A stretch of DNA of 24,172 nucleotides from Candidatus Bathyarchaeota archaeon. Its GTDB lineage: Archaea > Thermoproteota > Bathyarchaeia > Bathyarchaeales > UBA233. Positions 1 through 7,149 of the stretch are shown here, piece after piece (position 1 is the stretch's first letter; each line of letters opens with the position of its first letter). The notes under the pieces are model-generated. The model was given only the letters and a program-made list of their open reading frames with translations. It ran no database searches and was not told where the DNA came from. Both the position numbers and the translations under genes were made by a program. Location: positions 17,171 to 41,342 of the forward strand of contig SMYP01000131.1 of assembly GCA_007050895.1 (NCBI GenBank), written 5' to 3'.

Positions 1-545
1 TTCATGCCGCAATCAGTGAATCTCAGCATTGTCCGATCAATTCTTGCTAATGTAGACTGCATCAAGAGAACTCTTCCTTTCTGTTTAAGATAATTTGGTG
101 CCTCGTCAATAAACCTGTCAATAATTTCCCTGCCCGTAGCTCCTCCAGACCAAGCCCGTTCAATCCAAGAATCTGTTTCATTCTTATTTGCAGGTAAGTA
201 AGGCGCATTAAAAAGTATCAAATCAAACTTGAAACTTTTGCTAATTGGTGTGAAAAGGTCACCTTGCAAGTGGTACACTACATTTTGCAAATCGTTGAGT
301 TTCGCGTTTTTTTTTGCACAACGAATAGCGTACGGGTTCAAGTCAACAGACAACACAACGCTTGCCTGTTCAGCGGCGAGTATTCCCAGTATGCCGCACC
401 CAGTGCCCACATCCAGAACAGTCTCCGCTCCCTGCAAATTGAGGTTTTCCGCGAAGAGAAACGAGTCTTCAGCAGGCTCATAAACGTTCTCCCAAACATC
501 GAATACATAGTCGCCGAAGTAAACACGTTTAATGAACAAGGACAT
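1..545 (-). CDS. HemK/Mtq2-like protein glutamine methyltransferase (3' end cut by window edge)
   Basis: SAM-dependent class I methyltransferase of the archaeal PrmC/HEMK2 (Mtq2) type. The family methylates the glutamine of the GGQ motif in release factor, usually with Trm112 as partner; that role is inferred from family. About 181 codons are visible, and the C-terminus lies beyond base 1. Visible motifs are YEPAEDSF (22-29, typical of Mtq2), the SAM loop LDVGTGCGILG (44-54), the acidic SVDLNP segment (66-71) and a WSGGATGRE block (132-140). The motif IV tetrapeptide, normally NPPY, reads NAPY (113-116, within FNAPYLP). The ATG at 545 overlaps the end of ksgA by 17 bases, so the two are probably translationally coupled. 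It is the last visible gene of the SRP54-Pus10-L21e-RpoF-DUF655-KsgA cluster. Confidence 0.85.
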   Translation of the reverse strand, partial: MSLFIKRVYFGDYVFDVWENVYEPAEDSFLFAENLNLQGAETVLDVGTGCGILGILAAEQASVVLSVDLNPYAIRCAKKNAKLNDLQNVVYHLQGDLFTPISKSFKFDLILFNAPYLPANKNETDSWIERAWSGGATGREIIDRFIDEAPNYLKQKGRVLLMQSTLARIDRTMLRFTDCGM

Positions 546-1347
546 TTGCTAAATCTCCAAAAGATTCAGGAGGTAATTCTCTCACGCGATTTTCACGAAA
601 CGGAATTGAACGTACCACTTTTCCCGCTTCTTCCCTATTTACTTTAAAGGTGCTCTTTATGAAAGGTACAAGCGCGTTGCCAAGTTTCTTGTTGCGTTGA
701 GTGAATAACCAACGCACTAATCGCCTGAAAAACACTTCATCTTTAACTTCAAAGGGTGCTGCTTTCCAGGGGATTATGCGAACTATTACTGAATCTACTT
801 TCGGCTGGGGCAAGAACATGTATTTGGGAACTACATCAAAAAGCTCAACATTTGCGCTCCAATAGGTGACAACAGTCAGCCATCCGTAATCTTCACTGCC
901 AACAGCGGCCACAAGACGACCTGCAAATTCTTTCTGCAAGACCAAAACAGCACAGTCAAAACCTCTATCGAAGAGCCAAAGAAGCAGTCGCGAAGAAATC
1001 TGATAAGGCGGAATCGAAACCACCTTGCTGAACCTTGGAACTGCTACATTCAACACGTCACCCTCAATGAACCTCACATTGGCTATATCCTTAAGCTGGT
1101 CACGCAAAACTACAGCGACATGTGGGTCCTTTTCAACAGCCAATACACCTCCACTTCTATTCGCAATTAAACGGGTCAAGAATCCGAAACCTGCACCAAC
1201 GTCCAACACCACATCCAACTGGCTCAGTGAAGCATACTTGATTAGTTTGTCAAAAATCGAAGGGTCAACCATAAAATTCTGTCCGAGAAGCTTGTTCGGA
1301 ACAATTCGAAATATTCGAAGCAAACGTTTCGTTTCTGAAACACTCAT
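529..1347 (-). CDS. ksgA: 16S rRNA dimethyladenosine transferase KsgA/Dim1
   Basis: Member of the RsmA/KsgA/Dim1 family, which dimethylates two adjacent adenines in the helix 45 loop of small-subunit rRNA during late 30S assembly. The 272-aa product has the usual length. Visible are KLLGQNFMVD (19-28), the SAM loop DVGAGFGFLT (49-58), EKDP (72-75) and IEGDVLN (94-100). Motif IV, normally N-L-P-Y after VVS/VVA, reads IPPY (112-115, in VVSIPPYQIS), so the asparagine expected to position the target amine is an isoleucine. The C-terminal helical domain (about 190-272) is intact. The gene lies 24 bases after the DUF655 gene and overlaps the HemK-like gene by 17 bases. The family call is secure; catalytic competence is less so because of the motif. 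Confidence 0.93.
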   Translation of the reverse strand: MSVSETKRLLRIFRIVPNKLLGQNFMVDPSIFDKLIKYASLSQLDVVLDVGAGFGFLTRLIANRSGGVLAVEKDPHVAVVLRDQLKDIANVRFIEGDVLNVAVPRFSKVVSIPPYQISSRLLLWLFDRGFDCAVLVLQKEFAGRLVAAVGSEDYGWLTVVTYWSANVELFDVVPKYMFLPQPKVDSVIVRIIPWKAAPFEVKDEVFFRRLVRWLFTQRNKKLGNALVPFIKSTFKVNREEAGKVVRSIPFRENRVRELPPESFGDLANVLVH

Positions 1348-1371
1348 TTCTTATGCCTTGAACACAAACAT

Positions 1372-1938
1372 CTAATGAACTCGCGTAAACAATCGATACT
1401 TACTGTCACCCTCAAGCTCCTCAAGGACCCGCTTTGTAATTAATTTCACAGGATTTGGCAGCTCAGTTCGATTCTGCAAATCATCAAAACTCTCGAACGC
1501 TTTTCGCTCGCGCTCATTAATCACTTGCCACATGTACTTCTTACCAATTCCAGGCACCAACTCTAATGCGTGCATACGCGGCGTGATAGCTCGAGCAGTG
1601 TTAAAGAAATTAACAAACCACTTTTCGCGGTTCAAAACGATACGACCAACAATACTAGGAAGCTCTGCCCTAGCAGCAGCCGTCAATTCCTCGAAGCTGA
1701 CACGACCTATAATATATGTTACCTCTTCCCGCGAATCTTTCCCTACATACACGCGATCATTGGGTTTGAGCATCAGCCCTTCTTTAACCAAAGCCTCCAA
1801 CAAAGTGAAAAACTCTTCACCAACACACTGAATTAAAGCTCCCGCTCGATAGCCTGCTCGACCACTGGCGCGAAATCCTGGTCTACCATGCGGCAAAAAA
1901 TCTAATACATAAGCGTATGCTTCGTATCGCTTCTCCAT
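1372..1938 (-). CDS. DUF655 family predicted RNA-binding protein
   Basis: Archaeal DUF655 (COG1491) protein, 188 aa, of unknown exact function. The family is thought to bind nucleic acid through an N-terminal OB-like region and a C-terminal helix-hairpin-helix. Here the hairpin is recognisable as ELVPGIGKKYMWQVINERE (about 125-143). The N-terminal YAYVLDFLPHGRPG (about 8-21) is the usual opening of the family. It lies in the conserved archaeal order L21e - RpoF - DUF655 - KsgA, which suggests a part in ribosome biogenesis or RNA metabolism. It is separated from rpoF by 66 bases holding a hairpin and T-run, so it may have its own promoter. The ATG at 1938 follows a GGGA purine stretch and matches the family N-terminus. 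Confidence 0.85.
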   Translation of the reverse strand: MEKRYEAYAYVLDFLPHGRPGFRASGRAGYRAGALIQCVGEEFFTLLEALVKEGLMLKPNDRVYVGKDSREEVTYIIGRVSFEELTAAARAELPSIVGRIVLNREKWFVNFFNTARAITPRMHALELVPGIGKKYMWQVINERERKAFESFDDLQNRTELPNPVKLITKRVLEELEGDSKYRLFTRVH

Positions 1939-1952
1939 AGTAGTCCCTGAAT

Positions 1953-1986
1953 CCCTTTATTCCTATTCGCGCTTACTGCTTAAAAA
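1953..1986 (-). promoter_or_regulatory. Possible internal promoter for DUF655-ksgA-hemK
   Basis: On the minus strand TTTTTAAG (about 1978-1985) lies roughly 43 bases before the DUF655 ATG, close to the spacing expected of an archaeal TATA box with a short leader. It overlaps the T-run of the preceding hairpin, so one element may end rpoF transcripts and start new ones. Seen by pattern only. Confidence 0.3.
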
Positions 1987-2007
1987 TCATTAGCCGAATT
2001 TCGGCTA
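1982..2007 (-). terminator. Hairpin plus T-run after rpoF
   Basis: TAGCCGAATTTCGGCTA (1991-2007) is a perfect inverted repeat with 8-bp arms around one base, and it includes the rpoF stop codon (TAG at 2007-2005). On the minus strand it is followed three bases later by five T (1986-1982). This looks like a bacterial-style intrinsic terminator or an RNA-processing/stability hairpin inside an otherwise tightly packed cluster. Archaeal termination mainly needs the T-run, so the hairpin is the notable part. Confidence 0.6.
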
Positions 2008-2343
2008 TTTTACAACTCTGTTATCATCCAAAAGCGCGATAATTGCTTCCAACTTCGCAGTTTCAATAATCTTACGACCACTAGCCAAGAAAACCCTTAG
2101 CTCATCAACAGTTTCAGGCATGCAATTCACAACTTGGACAGCTTCAGCTTCTTCAAGATCAAAATCCTTCATAAGCTTCCCTAAAAGCTTCTCTGCTACC
2201 TTGGCATCAATTTTAGAGAACTTTTTCACGTAATCCAGAGTTCGCCTTTGAAATTGGTCTAAATTCCCCTCGCCTATTGCCTCAAGCACATCTTTAACCT
2301 GCGGAACTGTAAGTCTTTTCTTTGTTGCATCTTGGTTTTCCAT
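2005..2343 (-). CDS. rpoF: DNA-directed RNA polymerase subunit F (Rpb4-like)
   Basis: Archaeal RpoF, equivalent of eukaryotic Rpb4, which pairs with RpoE' (Rpb7) to form the polymerase stalk that aids open-complex formation and contacts nascent RNA. The product is about 112 aa, the family length. It has the family pattern LTVPQVKDVLEAIGE followed by RRTLDYVKKFSK and the C-terminal EEAEAVQVVNCMPETVDELRV segment of the HRDC-like helical domain. Two starts are possible: ATG at 2343, or TTG at 2349 overlapping the L21e stop (TTGA). The GGTAG purine stretch upstream fits either, and ATG is preferred here. The gene is directly coupled to rpl21e, and its partner rpoE lies about 5 kb away in the same window. 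Confidence 0.92.
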   Translation of the reverse strand: MENQDATKKRLTVPQVKDVLEAIGEGNLDQFQRRTLDYVKKFSKIDAKVAEKLLGKLMKDFDLEEAEAVQVVNCMPETVDELRVFLASGRKIIETAKLEAIIALLDDNRVVK

Positions 2344-2345
2344 GC

Positions 2346-2645
2346 TCAACTACTACCTTTATGCGGCTCTAAATGTTCAGAACGCACAATTATCTTCTTA
2401 AGAGCATCGCCATCTGATACGCTTACTACATAACCTCGTCCGCGCTTCTGCATTACTGTGCCTATTTTTCCATGAAAACGCTTGTGGGGCAAACTTTTCT
2501 GAACACTCGAATCCATCTTGATAATAACCTGAGATCCCATTTCATACTCAATCAGCAACTTGCCCAGATTTGGCTTGCCTTTCTCACGAGGTTTTTTCGT
2601 CAGAAGCCGACGGGCACCCGTATAATATCCTTTTGAACCTCTCAT
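2346..2645 (-). CDS. rpl21e: 50S ribosomal protein L21e
   Basis: Large-subunit ribosomal protein L21e, 99 aa, specific to archaea and eukaryotes. Visible are the N-terminal MRGSKGYYTGARRLLTKK stretch, the central KPNLGKLLIEYEMGSQVIIKMD, and the HKRFHGKIGTVMQKRGRGYVV beta segment typical of the family. The ATG at 2645 overlaps the Pus10 stop as TAATG, a strong sign of translational coupling; a GTG two codons upstream is a less likely start. The stop overlaps the alternative TTG start of rpoF. Confidence 0.95.
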   Translation of the reverse strand: MRGSKGYYTGARRLLTKKPREKGKPNLGKLLIEYEMGSQVIIKMDSSVQKSLPHKRFHGKIGTVMQKRGRGYVVSVSDGDALKKIIVRSEHLEPHKGSS

Positions 2646-3997
2646 TAACACTTCACCTTATTCAGATCATCCATAATAACCTTTAAAACATCCAGCTTGA
2701 GGGGCTTCGCTCTGTTTTCAAGCAACTCTGAAACGTTGGGCTTTGTTCTTCCTTCATCTCCAGACACTAATTCCTTCACGTAGAGGCCACCTTGACAACG
2801 TATTTTCATCTCAGCCCTCTTAAGCGACACTTTCTTAACTTTAACCTCATATATGTACTTTTCTCGGATTAAATTCGCCCTTCTATGCAAAACACGCAAA
2901 GGCGTTTGCTGCTTGATAAAGCTGCCCCTCAACTTCTCCTCTAGATGTTGCAGTTCCTCTTCAGAAACATCCCTCTCAAAATCAATTAAAACACGGTACT
3001 CTTTCTGCGCAGACTCACCTCTCTTTAAACGTCTAACAACATCCTTGCTGCTGAAGCGTAAACCGGAAACCTCAACCTTTCCCTTAGAGTTTGCATTAAT
3101 AGTAGCTTTCAACTTATTCAAGTCCAAAAAACGCTTCTTAGGATTTGAAATTTCAATAACGAAGGGGCGACCTCTGCCGAGCATTCGAGCATCAATGTCT
3201 TCTCTTCCCGAAGCATGAAACGAGGTTTTCTCGCCTTTCGCAGCCTCCAACAGCGGCTTTGATGCTAGTTCCTCCACCGATTCAGGGTACATCTTTCCGG
3301 TTCCTTCGCATCTATCACAGCCTTTTCCGCGGCAGCTGGAACAGAACCACTTTGACTGTGGAATATTCCTAACGAGCTTCCTGTACCTGCCAGCCACAAA
3401 GAGAGGATTAATCTGAACCTTAAGATTTTCCGTGAACGGGTTAACGATTACTGCCAGGTCAGGCTTTTTATATTCTGCATTCTTTCCTGTTACCTTGGAA
3501 ATTTTCTTACCCAATACTCTCCCAAATTCATGTCTGATGTTCTCACCGTAGATTACGTTAAATGCAGCTTTAAACTCGTCTTCTCTTTCCTCAACTGCAA
3601 CTGGCAATTCTATGCCAACCAAAAAAGTACTGTACTCATAATTAGCAACAGCATCCAAAGCTTTCTTGCTCAAAGCATCAATAATCTGAAATCTGTTTTC
3701 ACATAAGAAGCACACTTTTGGTGCATTTTTATTTGGGGCATGTTCTTTCAGGTGGCTCAGAGTTTCTTGGGCTTCGCGAGAAAAACCGTTAATTGCAAGA
3801 ATTTTAAGCCTTTTTACACCCTCGGAGTTCTTTGATAATTTAAGGTCACTGGCTTGTAATGTTAAGCTCAGTTTTAATGCTTCGCCTCTGTCCCTGTTTT
3901 CTATGCTGTAGCCGAGCAATGCGAACTGTCTTCCTAGACAATGATCGCAAAGGGGATACTTGCTTAGCATATTGCCTGCTCTTTCTAAAATATCCAT
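2645..3997 (-). CDS. pus10: tRNA pseudouridine synthase Pus10
   Basis: Archaeal Pus10, 450 aa, which makes pseudouridine at tRNA position 55 and often 54 in archaea. The N-terminal region carries cysteine pairs CDHC (17-20) and CFLC (96-99) and a THUMP-like domain. A further CSSC...CDRC set (219-222, 227-230) follows. The C-terminal catalytic domain has GREDIDARML (264-273), where D267 aligns with the catalytic aspartate of the GRTD-type motif. The C-terminal KIRCQGGLYVKELVSGDEGRTKPNV region is also typical. It starts 9 bases after SRP54 ends and overlaps rpl21e at TAATG. Note that the tRNA-Glu in this window has C rather than U at position 55. Confidence 0.93.
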   Translation of the reverse strand: MDILERAGNMLSKYPLCDHCLGRQFALLGYSIENRDRGEALKLSLTLQASDLKLSKNSEGVKRLKILAINGFSREAQETLSHLKEHAPNKNAPKVCFLCENRFQIIDALSKKALDAVANYEYSTFLVGIELPVAVEEREDEFKAAFNVIYGENIRHEFGRVLGKKISKVTGKNAEYKKPDLAVIVNPFTENLKVQINPLFVAGRYRKLVRNIPQSKWFCSSCRGKGCDRCEGTGKMYPESVEELASKPLLEAAKGEKTSFHASGREDIDARMLGRGRPFVIEISNPKKRFLDLNKLKATINANSKGKVEVSGLRFSSKDVVRRLKRGESAQKEYRVLIDFERDVSEEELQHLEEKLRGSFIKQQTPLRVLHRRANLIREKYIYEVKVKKVSLKRAEMKIRCQGGLYVKELVSGDEGRTKPNVSELLENRAKPLKLDVLKVIMDDLNKVKC

Positions 3998-4006
3998 AAA
4001 CAGAGC

Positions 4007-5341
4007 CTACTTGAACCCTGTGGGAAACCCTCTGCCCATGAAAGGCAACTTCTTCTTCCGTTTGAACATCTTTAGCATTTTCCGCATCATCACATACTGT
4101 TTCAGAAGGTCTTTCACATCTCTCTCGCTTGTTCCCGAACCACGAGCTACCCTCTTCACTCGCGAAGAATTCAAGATTTTCGGGTTCTCCCTCTCTTCAG
4201 GTCGCATAGACTGAATAATTACGCGCCACTTCTCAAGACGACCTTCAGCCATGTTCAGCATATCCTCGGGAACATCATAAGACATACCTGGAAGCATCTT
4301 GAAGATTTTCCTAAAAGGGCCCATCCCTTTGACTGCTTCAAACTGATCATACATATCTGTTAGAGTGAATTTGCCACTGAGTATTGCTTTTGCTTTCTTT
4401 TCAGGAACTTTAATTTCAGCTTCACGGACCTTGTCAAGAAGAGTTTCCAAATCACCCATGCCCAAGAGGCGACCGACGAATCTTGAGGGTATGAAGGGTT
4501 CAATATCCTCGGTCTTCTCGCCTGTGCCAATAAACTTTATGGGCGCTCCGGTGGCTGCAACTGCAGAAAGCGCTCCGCCGCCTCTGGCAGAACCGTCTAA
4601 CTTTGTGACCAAAATCGAGCCTATCGGTGTTGCTTCATGGAAAGTACGCGCTTGGATTAACGCTTGCTGCCCGATTGTGCCGTCAATAACCATCATAACC
4701 TCGTCAGGTCGGATTCTTTTCTCAAGAGTTTTCATTTCTTTTATGAGTTCTCGCTCTTCTTTGTGACGTCCTGCAGTATCAACGATTATTAGCTCTTTGT
4801 CGCTGAACTGCTTCAAGCCTTCGTTAACTACCTTACCAGGATCCTTAGCCTTTACGTCTCCATAAACTGGAACGTTAATTCGGGTTGCCAATTGCTGAAG
4901 TTGGGCGAAAGCGCCAGGACGGTATGTATCAGCGCATATTAAAGCTGGTTTCAACCCTTTTTTAAGAAAGTGTCGGGCGAGTTTGGCTGCTTGAGTTGTC
5001 TTTCCAGAGCCTTGAATTCCCACTAGCATCAATATCTTCTTCTTTCCAGGCTCCATTTTGATTGGAACTGGTTTATCACCCACAAAGCGTGTTAGTTCTT
5101 CGTAGACGACTTTTATTAAATGCTCACGTCTTGAGATACCAGGCGGCACTTTTTCTTTAAGTGCTCTTTCCTCTATTTGTTTAGATATGCCGAGAACAAG
5201 TTTAACGTTTACATCCGCTTGGAGCAGGGCTCTCTGAATATCTCGAACAAGCTCCTTAACCATAGCCTCATCTACTACAGAAGCTTTGAAAACCTTCTTT
5301 AATGCACCGTAAAGAGAGGAACCCAAACTTTCTAGTACCAT
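4007..5341 (-). CDS. srp54: Signal recognition particle protein SRP54
   Basis: SRP GTPase that, with 7S RNA and SRP19, binds signal sequences and delivers ribosomes to FtsY at the membrane. The N domain (helical, first ~90 residues) begins MVLESLGSSLYGAL. The G domain has GIQGSGKTTQ, DTAGR and TKLDG. The methionine-rich M domain follows, with ARGSGTSERDVKDLLKQY and a basic C-terminus. The ATG at 5341 (444 aa) is preferred over the ATG at 5371. A TATA element lies at 5373-5386, immediately before the upstream ATG, so transcription should begin near 5350-5355, after it. The downstream start also matches the family N-terminus. First gene of the SRP54-Pus10-L21e-RpoF cluster. Confidence 0.95.
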   Translation of the reverse strand: MVLESLGSSLYGALKKVFKASVVDEAMVKELVRDIQRALLQADVNVKLVLGISKQIEERALKEKVPPGISRREHLIKVVYEELTRFVGDKPVPIKMEPGKKKILMLVGIQGSGKTTQAAKLARHFLKKGLKPALICADTYRPGAFAQLQQLATRINVPVYGDVKAKDPGKVVNEGLKQFSDKELIIVDTAGRHKEERELIKEMKTLEKRIRPDEVMMVIDGTIGQQALIQARTFHEATPIGSILVTKLDGSARGGGALSAVAATGAPIKFIGTGEKTEDIEPFIPSRFVGRLLGMGDLETLLDKVREAEIKVPEKKAKAILSGKFTLTDMYDQFEAVKGMGPFRKIFKMLPGMSYDVPEDMLNMAEGRLEKWRVIIQSMRPEERENPKILNSSRVKRVARGSGTSERDVKDLLKQYVMMRKMLKMFKRKKKLPFMGRGFPTGFK

Positions 5342-5372
5342 TCGCTTATCCAACCTTAACTTCTTAGGCATC

Positions 5373-5386
5373 TTTAAATATATATT
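5373..5386 (-). promoter_or_regulatory. TATA promoter of the SRP54 operon
   Basis: On the minus strand AATATATATTTAAA is an A/T-rich TATA-type element ending only two bases before the upstream ATG (5371). The usual 25-27 base spacing puts the transcript start near 5350-5355, giving a short leader to the ATG at 5341. A near-palindrome CCTCAAATGAGG (5392-5403) sits just upstream. Confidence 0.6.
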
Positions 5387-5411
5387 GCCTGCCTCAAATG
5401 AGGTTTACAAT

Positions 5412-5416
5412 AAAAA
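5412..5416 (-). terminator. T-run after the 144-aa gene
   Basis: Five T on the minus strand (GCTGCTTTTTATTG), about 70 bases beyond the stop of the upstream gene and just before the SRP54 promoter. It is a plausible boundary between the two superclusters. Confidence 0.4.
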
Positions 5417-5483
5417 GCAGCGCTTATTGGCTTCCTGCAATATCTTTATCATTTAGAGTTACCGCAAAATGAGCGAGCTACTG

Positions 5484-5918
5484 TTATGCACTGTAATCTC
5501 TCCCTTTTGGTTTTGAACCTTGCGCTTTTGTCTGCGGTATTTGAGGCAAGGGTATCGGCGGTGGGATGTTCAATGTTCTAGATATGAGAACAGATTCGAT
5601 AAAGACGACGTTTGATATTGACTGCACGACTAGTGGTGGGGGCGGTCTCTTTTCCTTGTGCTCTTTGATAACTTTTTCGATTTCTTCTTTGTCGCCTGAG
5701 ATGTAAGCGCTTCCTTTTAGGCTTATTTGCGCTATTGCAGGGTTATAGTTTATTGTCAAAACGAAAGGAACTTCGACTGTTTCGTCATCTTTTTTATCCA
5801 TGCCTACAATGTTTATGTTCGTGCCTATTTGAATGGGAGGGATAGGTTTCTTGATATCCCAAAAACGTTCTGCTGAAATATTCTTTATACCTACATTAAC
5901 TCTAATCATTTGAATCAT
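5484..5918 (-). CDS. Unrecognised 144-aa protein with SecB-like features
   Basis: No firm family assignment. The protein looks like a compact beta sheet with a helix: strands around 28-38 and 48-59 (EVPFVLTINYNP), 62-74 (IAQISLKGSAYISG), a charged helix 76-90 (KEEIEKVIKEHKEKR), then PPPP and a second helix SISNVVFIESVLISRTLNI ending in PPPIPLP. The order (strands, a G-x-a-x-i-s-G turn, acidic helix, proline, helix, proline-rich end) resembles SecB-type chaperones, which are known in a few archaea; this is inference from pattern alone. The C-terminal 18 residues are polar and likely disordered. It lies between rps27ae and SRP54. A TTTTAAATTTT element (about 5937-5947) lies close to the start and may favour the ATG at codon 4 (5909). 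Confidence 0.6.
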   Translation of the reverse strand: MIQMIRVNVGIKNISAERFWDIKKPIPPIQIGTNINIVGMDKKDDETVEVPFVLTINYNPAIAQISLKGSAYISGDKEEIEKVIKEHKEKRPPPPLVVQSISNVVFIESVLISRTLNIPPPIPLPQIPQTKAQGSKPKGRDYSA

Positions 5919-5953
5919 CGAAAGATACTTGTTGATTCAAAATTTAAAACTGC

Positions 5954-6175
5954 TTATTTCTCAATTTGTCTGTAGCGTGTAAAACCACAGTGTCCACACG
6001 TGTATCGGTCTTGGTGTTTAGCCATGAAGTAACCTGGACCACATCTCTCGCATGTTGGGCGTAGTCTCAAAACCTTCTCGCCTTCTATCTTGTACAAGGT
6101 GTTAACGCCCTTTTCATCTTTCTTTTTTTCTGGCTTGGCTGCAACTCTCTTTTCCATCTCTTCTTTCTTGGACAA
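5954..6175 (-). CDS. rps27ae: 30S ribosomal protein S27ae
   Basis: Zinc-ribbon ribosomal protein S27ae, 73 aa. The metal site is CERC...CGHC (CERCGPGYFMAKHQDRYTCG, then HCGF), as expected for this family. The N-terminus carries a lysine/glutamate-rich extension of about 25 residues compared with the shortest archaeal versions. The start used is TTG at 6175, with a GGAGGAA-like site overlapping the end of rps24e; an ATG at 6157 would remove six residues. It follows rps24e with only four bases between, the conserved archaeal order. Confidence 0.92.
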   Translation of the reverse strand: MSKKEEMEKRVAAKPEKKKDEKGVNTLYKIEGEKVLRLRPTCERCGPGYFMAKHQDRYTCGHCGFTRYRQIEK

Positions 6176-6179
6176 TTCA

Positions 6180-6488
6180 CTATTCCTCCTCTTCCTTCTT
6201 TTCTTCTGGAGGACTGTTACGTTTTCTTATATACTCGGGTTCGATGAATATTGCTTGTTCCAATGTTTCATAAGCATTAGCAACTCCAATAGCAGTGTTT
6301 GTTCCTGTCATGGTTTTCATTTCCTTAATAAAAACCAGTTCTTCCTTTATCTTCAGTTCAGACGCTATTGCCTTTTTGACTTCCAGCCTTTGGGGTGTTT
6401 TTCCTTTTGGTTCTTGATCAACAGTGAAGCTTACTTCTCTTCGTTTCAAAAGGGAATTTTTCTTCGTTGATACGATTTTGACTTCCAT
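6180..6488 (-). CDS. rps24e: 30S ribosomal protein S24e
   Basis: Small-subunit ribosomal protein S24e, 102 aa. Diagnostic segments are LLKRREVSFTVDQEPKGKTP, then VKKAIASELKIKEELVFIKEM and TMTGTNTAIGVANAYET. The acidic glutamate tail (EEKKEEEE) is common in archaeal versions. It lies downstream of the GTP-dependent dephospho-CoA kinase and directly upstream of rps27ae, a conserved arrangement in archaea. Confidence 0.95.
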   Translation of the reverse strand: MEVKIVSTKKNSLLKRREVSFTVDQEPKGKTPQRLEVKKAIASELKIKEELVFIKEMKTMTGTNTAIGVANAYETLEQAIFIEPEYIRKRNSPPEEKKEEEE

Positions 6489-6532
6489 CGTTATATCACT
6501 TGCTTAGGGTGTTGAGTTCATACGATTGCTTC

Positions 6533-7066
6533 CTATTTAGCTTTTCTAACGTATTTCATCGCCTTTAGGATTTCAGTAGCTTCCTTTTTTCTTTCAGATG
6601 TAACCTCGACGACTACGATGCCCTGATATGGCTGCCCATAAACAATCAAAGACTTTTCTGGAGCGTATAAAACGGCTATCAATGCCAGCAAGTCTTCTTC
6701 TCCATCTACAATTATATGAAACTGTTCGTCACTTTCTATTGCTTTCCTTATTTCTGTTATTGCTTCTTCCGTTATTGTTCCTTGAGGATTTTTAACGCGA
6801 ACTAAATTTTTACCTGCGAACACTTCTGGTTTTACTTTCTTTCTCATGCTTTTATTGTCAGTAATCGAAAGTTGAGGGTTAATCTGATATGCATGCAAAT
6901 TCCGTGAAACAGTGTCTCCTACAGATATTATCTTGCGCGATTTATTTTTTCTTACAATCTCTTCAATTCCTAGCATTGTTTGGTCAAACGAACCCTGAAT
7001 TAGTCTTCCAAAAGGCTTTTTGAGTCTCACACGCAGCTCTGGAGTAACTCTATAAACAATAACCAT
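6533..7066 (-). CDS. GTP-dependent dephospho-CoA kinase (DUF359 family)
   Basis: Archaeal enzyme catalysing the last step of coenzyme A synthesis, phosphorylation of dephospho-CoA, with GTP as donor. The function was established for the DUF359 (PF04019) family in Thermococcus; assignment here is by family. The 177-aa product shows RVTPELRVRLKKPFGRLI near the N-terminus, VGDTVSRNL (about 49-57), KNPQGTITEEA and VDGEEDLLALIAVLYAP, the family signatures with conserved acidic residues. It is unrelated to bacterial CoaE. It sits between spt4 and rps24e, the usual archaeal context, although the role is metabolic. Confidence 0.88.
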   Translation of the reverse strand: MVIVYRVTPELRVRLKKPFGRLIQGSFDQTMLGIEEIVRKNKSRKIISVGDTVSRNLHAYQINPQLSITDNKSMRKKVKPEVFAGKNLVRVKNPQGTITEEAITEIRKAIESDEQFHIIVDGEEDLLALIAVLYAPEKSLIVYGQPYQGIVVVEVTSERKKEATEILKAMKYVRKAK

Positions 7067-7149
7067 TTCTTTTCAACCATGAACTGGGTCAATTATCGCC
7101 TGAAGTGTACAAATTATGCGTTAACACAGTAAGATTGAGGTTAGTTGCT

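Noticed and set aside
338..526. 62-aa minus-strand open frame
   Set aside because: It lies in another frame within the HemK-like gene, whose own frame carries all the motifs but runs off the window edge.
264..647. Open frames on the plus strand opposite the HemK-like gene and ksgA
   Set aside because: They are antisense to well-supported methyltransferase frames and have no family features or ribosome binding site.
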